DNA from: Planctomycetota bacterium
GTDB lineage: Bacteria > Planctomycetota > Phycisphaerae > UBA1845 > PWPN01
Length of the DNA stretch: 64,000 bases
Reading direction: 5' to 3'
NCBI GenBank assembly: GCA_029550525.1
Contig: JAKPHF010000038.1
Coordinates: forward strand, 46,077-110,076
The notes under the pieces were generated by a model. It searched no databases, was not told the origin of the DNA, and worked only from the letters and a program-made list of their open reading frames with translations. Positions 59,846 to 64,000 of this stretch are shown in pieces. Within the stretch, counting starts at the first letter, position 1. Each line of letters begins with the position of its first letter. Both the position numbers and the translations under genes were made by a program.

Positions 59846-59900
59846 GTGGTGCACGCTCCCCGCGTGCATCGTCCAGACGCAGGATACCTGCGCCACAACG
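59846..59900 (+). repeat. Dispersed palindromic repeat, TTGTGGTGCACGC type
   Basis: GGTGGTGCACGCTCCCCGCG, then TGCATCGTCCAGACGCAGGA, then TACCTGCGCCACAACG. Ends inverted. It lies just upstream of the CDF start. Confidence 0.72.
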
Positions 59901-59926
59901 AAACGCTGCCCGTCGCACGTCGGCAT

Positions 59927-60181
59927 TGAAAAGAGCCGGGTTCCGTGACCCCGGCAATTTGCGGCATCATAGGGTCACGACCGACTATTGAAAACCGCAC
60001 CCGGCGTCCAGATCGTCAGTCTCAGCCCATACCGCCGGCGAGCCGCCGGGCTCGACCCGGTGGTCTCGTTACGCCTGCAATGCGCTCTGCAAACAGGTGG
60101 TCCGTCGGGTGTGGATGCAGCGGAAGGTGCTTCTTGGATGCGCTGCCGGTTGAAAAGAGTCGGCGGGGCAAGCCCGCCGTT
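59927..60181. repeat. Two copies of the GAAAAGAGTCGGCGGGG-type palindrome
   Basis: 59927-59955 (GAAAAGAGCCGGGTTCC then GTGACCCCGGC) is a divergent copy; 60152-60181 (GAAAAGAGTCGGCGGGG then CAAGCCCGCCG) is close to the copy at 22337. No gene is seen in 59930-60251. Confidence 0.65.
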
Positions 60182-60251
60182 CGTGCGGGATTGTGCGAGA
60201 TCGCGTGTGCGCGTGCGAGATCGCAGGAGCTCGCCGCGCAAGCGCGCGCGA

Positions 60252-61616
60252 TCAGTTGTGTACGGAGCGCGACTCGTTTGCGCGGGTCGAGGGATGGAGG
60301 GGGAGTAGGGGGCCGGGCCGGGGGCCGCGGCGAGCGCCTCGCCGCAGCGCCGGCGGTTGCGCGCATGTCACCGGGGCGGGGGCGAGCTCCTCGACGGTTT
60401 CGGTCTCAGACCGTGAGTTGGCCAAGGCGTGGCCGAACCAGGTCGTTAGAGGCACATAGAGGTAGCCGGCCATGAACAGGCAGAGGAAGGGCAGACCTAC
60501 CGTGATCTTCTGTTCCACGATGCACAGCACGAGGCAGGACATCAGATAGAGGCCGATGGCCAACTCCGCGAAGGGCTGCCACTTGATCTTGCGCTGACCG
60601 GACTGTTTGCGCCAGGTGCGGTTACGGTCGGTGACGCCGAATTTGGGCGTCCGGACGAACTCGCCGGGCTTGCCGAAAAAGCCGGTGAGCACGGCCAGCG
60701 TGTTGTTGAACGCGATGCCGACGCCAAGTGACATCAAGAAGGGCACGTACTTGAGGCTATCCGACCAGGTCCGGAACAGCACGCGCTGGCTGGCCACGTA
60801 GAACGTTCCCGCCGAGCAGGTGGCCACCAACAGCAGCGAGGCGTCGAACAAGTAACGCACGAGCCCTTCCTGGAACAGGTGCAGCTTGAGGTACAGGACG
60901 GGATACAACAGGAACGTGAGGATGACGACGTAGAGATACACCGTGCAGCTGGTCAGATGGAAGAACGCTTCCATCTTGATGCGGGCGGGCAGCTTGCTCC
61001 GCAGGATGGTGGGCAGGAGCTTCTTGCAGGTCTGAGCGCCGCCCTTGGCCCAGCGGTATTGCTGCTGCTTGAACGCCTCCATGTCGGGAGGCAGTTCGGC
61101 CGCACTGGTCAGTTCGGGCAGGTAGACGAACTTCCAGCCTTTCATCTGGGCACGGTAGGACAGGTCGAGATCCTCGGTGAGCGTGTCGTGCTGCCAGCCG
61201 CCGGCGTCTTCGATGCAACTCCGCCGCCACATGCCGGCCGTGCCGTTGAAGCTCATGAACCGGCCCGAGCGATTGCGGGCCGCGTGCTCGATCACGAAGT
61301 GACCGTCGAGCAGGATAGCCTGCGTGCGAGTGAGCAGCGATTGGTCGCGGTTCAGGTGTTCCCAACGGGCCTGCACCATGCCGACCTTCTCGTCGGTGAA
61401 GTAGTCGATGGTTTCGTGGAGGATATTGGGTGGCGGCAGGAAATCCGCATCGAAAATCAGGATAAACTCGCCTTTGGCGGTCTTGAGACCGTTGGCCAGG
61501 GCCCCGGCCTTGTAGCCCTCGCGGTTGGTGCGGTGCACGTATTCGATGTCGAATCCGCGGGCCTGCCATTCGCGGACGGCCTGGGGCGATCTCGACAGTG
61601 TCGTCGGTCGAGTCAT
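60252..61616 (-). CDS. Cellulose synthase-like family 2 glycosyltransferase, main part of a frameshifted gene
   Basis: About 450 codons encode most of a processive GT2 enzyme. Catalytic motifs are FILIFDADFLPPPNI (DAD), TEDLDLSYRAQMKGW (TED), and KQQQYRWAKGGAQT (QxxRW). Four or five helices follow (FFHLTSCTVYLYVVILTFLLYP, YLFDASLLLVATCSAGTFYV, IAFNNTLAVLTGFFG, LAIGLYLMSCLVLCIV). It would polymerise a beta-glycan across the inner membrane. The N-terminal part with the first Asp motif is in another frame (61584-61899); a run of four G at 61583-61586 (plus strand) where three are expected accounts for the shift. Its own ATG at 61616 is probably not used. Confidence 0.8.
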   Translation of the reverse strand: MTRPTTLSRSPQAVREWQARGFDIEYVHRTNREGYKAGALANGLKTAKGEFILIFDADFLPPPNILHETIDYFTDEKVGMVQARWEHLNRDQSLLTRTQAILLDGHFVIEHAARNRSGRFMSFNGTAGMWRRSCIEDAGGWQHDTLTEDLDLSYRAQMKGWKFVYLPELTSAAELPPDMEAFKQQQYRWAKGGAQTCKKLLPTILRSKLPARIKMEAFFHLTSCTVYLYVVILTFLLYPVLYLKLHLFQEGLVRYLFDASLLLVATCSAGTFYVASQRVLFRTWSDSLKYVPFLMSLGVGIAFNNTLAVLTGFFGKPGEFVRTPKFGVTDRNRTWRKQSGQRKIKWQPFAELAIGLYLMSCLVLCIVEQKITVGLPFLCLFMAGYLYVPLTTWFGHALANSRSETETVEELAPAPVTCAQPPALRRGARRGPRPGPLLPLHPSTRANESRSVHN

Positions 61617-61899
61617 CGAGCACCTGGATCTGCAGCCGGTCGCGGGGATAGTCGATGGCGCAGGTGGCGTCGATGATGCGGCGAGCCACGGCCCTCTCGT
61701 TGTACATGGGCAACTGAATGGTGACGACCGGGTACTCCACGAAGCAGGCTTTGATGCGGGGGGTGTTGCGGCGGTACTTGTAGTACAGGTGCACCAGTTG
61801 GTAGCGATGCATCCCGTAGACGCAGACCAGCAGCACCACCACCGTATACGTGACCAGGAAAGCCGTGACCAGGCCGTTGTTGTCGAGCAGAAATTGCAT
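61584..61899 (-). CDS. N-terminal part of the frameshifted cellulose synthase-like glycosyltransferase
   Basis: About 105 codons from ATG 61899: MQFLLDNNGLVTAFLVTYTV then a helix (VVLLVCVYGMHRYQLVHLYY), then VVTIQLPMYNERAVARRIIDATCAIDYPRDRL and QIQVLDDSTDDTVEIA, which hold the first GT2 motifs (MYNE and the DDS Asp). Homologous sequence continues in the next frame with QAVREWQARGF, so the two pieces are one gene of about 550 codons. Beyond the G run the frame continues out of register to 60757. Either a sequencing or assembly error, or a real loss of function. Confidence 0.75.
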
Positions 61900-62622
61900 G
61901 GGACTTCCTATCTCGCGCCAGCGGCAAGTTCGCGGTTTCACCCCGCCCCGGTTCCGCCGCGTTCCGGTCGCCTCTTCTGGCGTCCGTTTCCGCCGGAAAG
62001 GGGTACGACCTATCGATCATGACCTTCCCGCAGACCAGCGTCAAGCACAATCCGGTCAAGCCCTTGCCGGATGCTCCGTGCGATGCGGAACGTGGTGGTC
62101 GTGGATTCGCTCAAAGCCAGGCGCTGTGAGCAGGCTCGGCTACGGCCACCGCAAACCAGGGGCCAGGAACAAGCGGGGCGGCCTGGCCAGGCGGGTCCGG
62201 GAAGTGCGTACCATCCGCCGAACGGCGGGAGCATGGTTTCGGACCCAGGCGGGGCGGCAGCACCCCGAAAAAATTTTGAGCCGCCTCACGGCGAAGGAGC
62301 GGCGACTTGGACGTAAGCTTCGATTTGTGTGGCAGTTAAAATCGAAAAAAGGTCGTGCGCAGGGCGACTTGACTCCCCTATAATCGAGTGATATATTTTG
62401 GGCCGACGCTGAGAGACGCGTCGCACGAGTGTAGGTGAGTCGGAACCGATTGGCTTTTCTCGGCTGTCTGTCTGGCGACCTGCCTTGAAGGTTGCGGATC
62501 AGGGAGACAGCGAAAGGGTAGAGCGGATCGGCTCGTTTTTTCTGGGGCTCGGCCGGTAGAAAGCCGGGTCCAAAGCCCACCAAAAAAGTTTGAAAAAACT
62601 TGGTGGAATGCCCCAGAAGCCC
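61900..62622. other. Intergenic region upstream of the rRNA operon, no gene supported
   Basis: Several long open frames exist, as expected from high GC, but none has domain similarity or a ribosome site. Bases 62581-62600 are A-rich (CAAAAAAGTT, then TGAAAAAACTT) and could act as a distal UP element for the rRNA promoter. Confidence 0.5.
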
Positions 62623-62651
62623 TTGACAGGGCCCTACGCTCCTGATAGACT
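62623..62651 (+). promoter_or_regulatory. rRNA operon promoter
   Basis: TTGACA (62623-62628), 17-bp spacer, TAGACT (62646-62651). The -35 is perfect and the -10 matches 4 of 6. It lies about 320 bp before the 16S 5' end, as usual for rrn promoters. Confidence 0.75.
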
Positions 62652-62701
62652 ACCGGACTCCCCAGTTGGGGGAGGCCAGTAGCGGGGCCGCGAGGCCCGA
62701 A

Positions 62702-62713
62702 GATCTTTGACAA
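62702..62713 (+). promoter_or_regulatory. boxA-like antitermination element in the rRNA leader
   Basis: GATCTTTGACAAG resembles boxA (TGCTCTTTA-type) sequences that recruit NusB/NusE. Two small hairpins (CTCCCCAGTTGGGGGAG and GGGGCCGCGAGGCCC) precede it. Confidence 0.5.
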
Positions 62714-62970
62714 GTAAACAGTGTGTTTGATTGATCGCCGTGAGAACGTGGGATCGACGCGAGGCTGCTAACAACTCGTGTCGGTCCGATCCAAAACAGT
62801 CGTCCCTCCGGACCTGCCAGGTCGGGGCGGACGGCAAGGTGTGTCGCAGATCGATCCGGATTCGTCCGGGTGATCCGCACATCTCACGTTCTCATTAGCA
62901 GTGAGAGTGTGAGAGCCCAAGATCGAAGCTCAACCGGGCGGGCGAAAGCCGGTCCGGTTTGCAACGATAA

Positions 62971-64000
<1,030 letters not shown>

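Noticed and set aside
62140..62583. Open frames upstream of the rRNA promoter
   Set aside because: No recognisable domain or ribosome site; high GC makes such frames common.

Overview
The window looks like chromosomal DNA of a planctomycete (Planctomycetota, probably near Phycisphaerae). The last kilobase is the 5' two thirds of a 16S rRNA gene with a planctomycete-like sequence. The protein content agrees: prepilin-type proteins with hydrophobic N-terminal helices, two Tat-exported Gfo/Idh/MocA oxidoreductases, a TIGR03009-type protein, a YfhO-family protein, a UVR-motif protein, DUF6786, DUF6599-like and DUF362 proteins, and secreted proteins ending in duplicated dockerin-like Ca-binding loops. 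The DNA is GC-rich and gene density is moderate. Strands are mixed and operons are short. I see no phage, transposase, integrase, CRISPR array or tRNA gene.

Layout. 0-9.7 kb, mostly minus strand: partial methyltransferase, FlgO-like lipoprotein, redoxin, Nif3, a decayed DUF4268 gene, a Kef-type antiporter/PTS-IIA gene split by a frameshift, Aat, TIGR03009 protein; a plus-strand UVR protein lies among them. 9.8-24 kb, mostly plus strand: CobA-HemD fusion, MBL-fold protein, DUF151 nuclease, galactokinase-like GHMP kinase, MgtE, a secreted TIM-barrel-like protein, VWA protein, a prepilin with a coupled zinc-ribbon membrane protein, and a LeuC-type aconitase; a GH18 protein is on the minus strand. 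24-34.7 kb: glycosyltransferase, DUF2905, LigD-type phosphoesterase domain, TPR lipoprotein, TrpA, a histidine kinase/sigma-54 regulator pair, a prepilin and a BACON/dockerin protein. 34.7-44.6 kb: GT2-YfhO operon, lipin-like phosphatase lipoprotein, Gfo/Idh/MocA protein, and an MlaE-MlaF-MlaD lipid transport operon. 44.8-62 kb: DUF6599-like/DUF362 pair, methyltransferase, second Gfo/Idh/MocA protein, TPR protein, DUF6786-MFS sugar transport pair, HD protein, DUF2752 protein, two tandem paralogous lipoproteins, CDF transporter, and a processive glycosyltransferase split by a frameshift. 62-64 kb: rRNA promoter, leader and 16S.

The most interesting unannotated signal is between the sigma-54 response regulator and trpA (29112-29336, minus strand). 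A near-consensus -24/-12 promoter sits about 80 nt before a strong intrinsic terminator, and two TGGCCAAA direct repeats lie about 120-140 bp upstream. This looks like a sigma-54-driven small RNA, or an attenuated leader, next to the two-component system that may control it.

Second, many intergenic regions carry period-7 repeat arrays. The heptamer differs between loci, the arrays usually lie at the 3' ends of genes, and they are often arranged as inverted arms; one runs into the coding end of the CDF transporter. At least three further families of dispersed palindromic repeats are present. Several gene remnants and single-base frameshifts, two of them in runs of four G, point to gene decay or assembly error.
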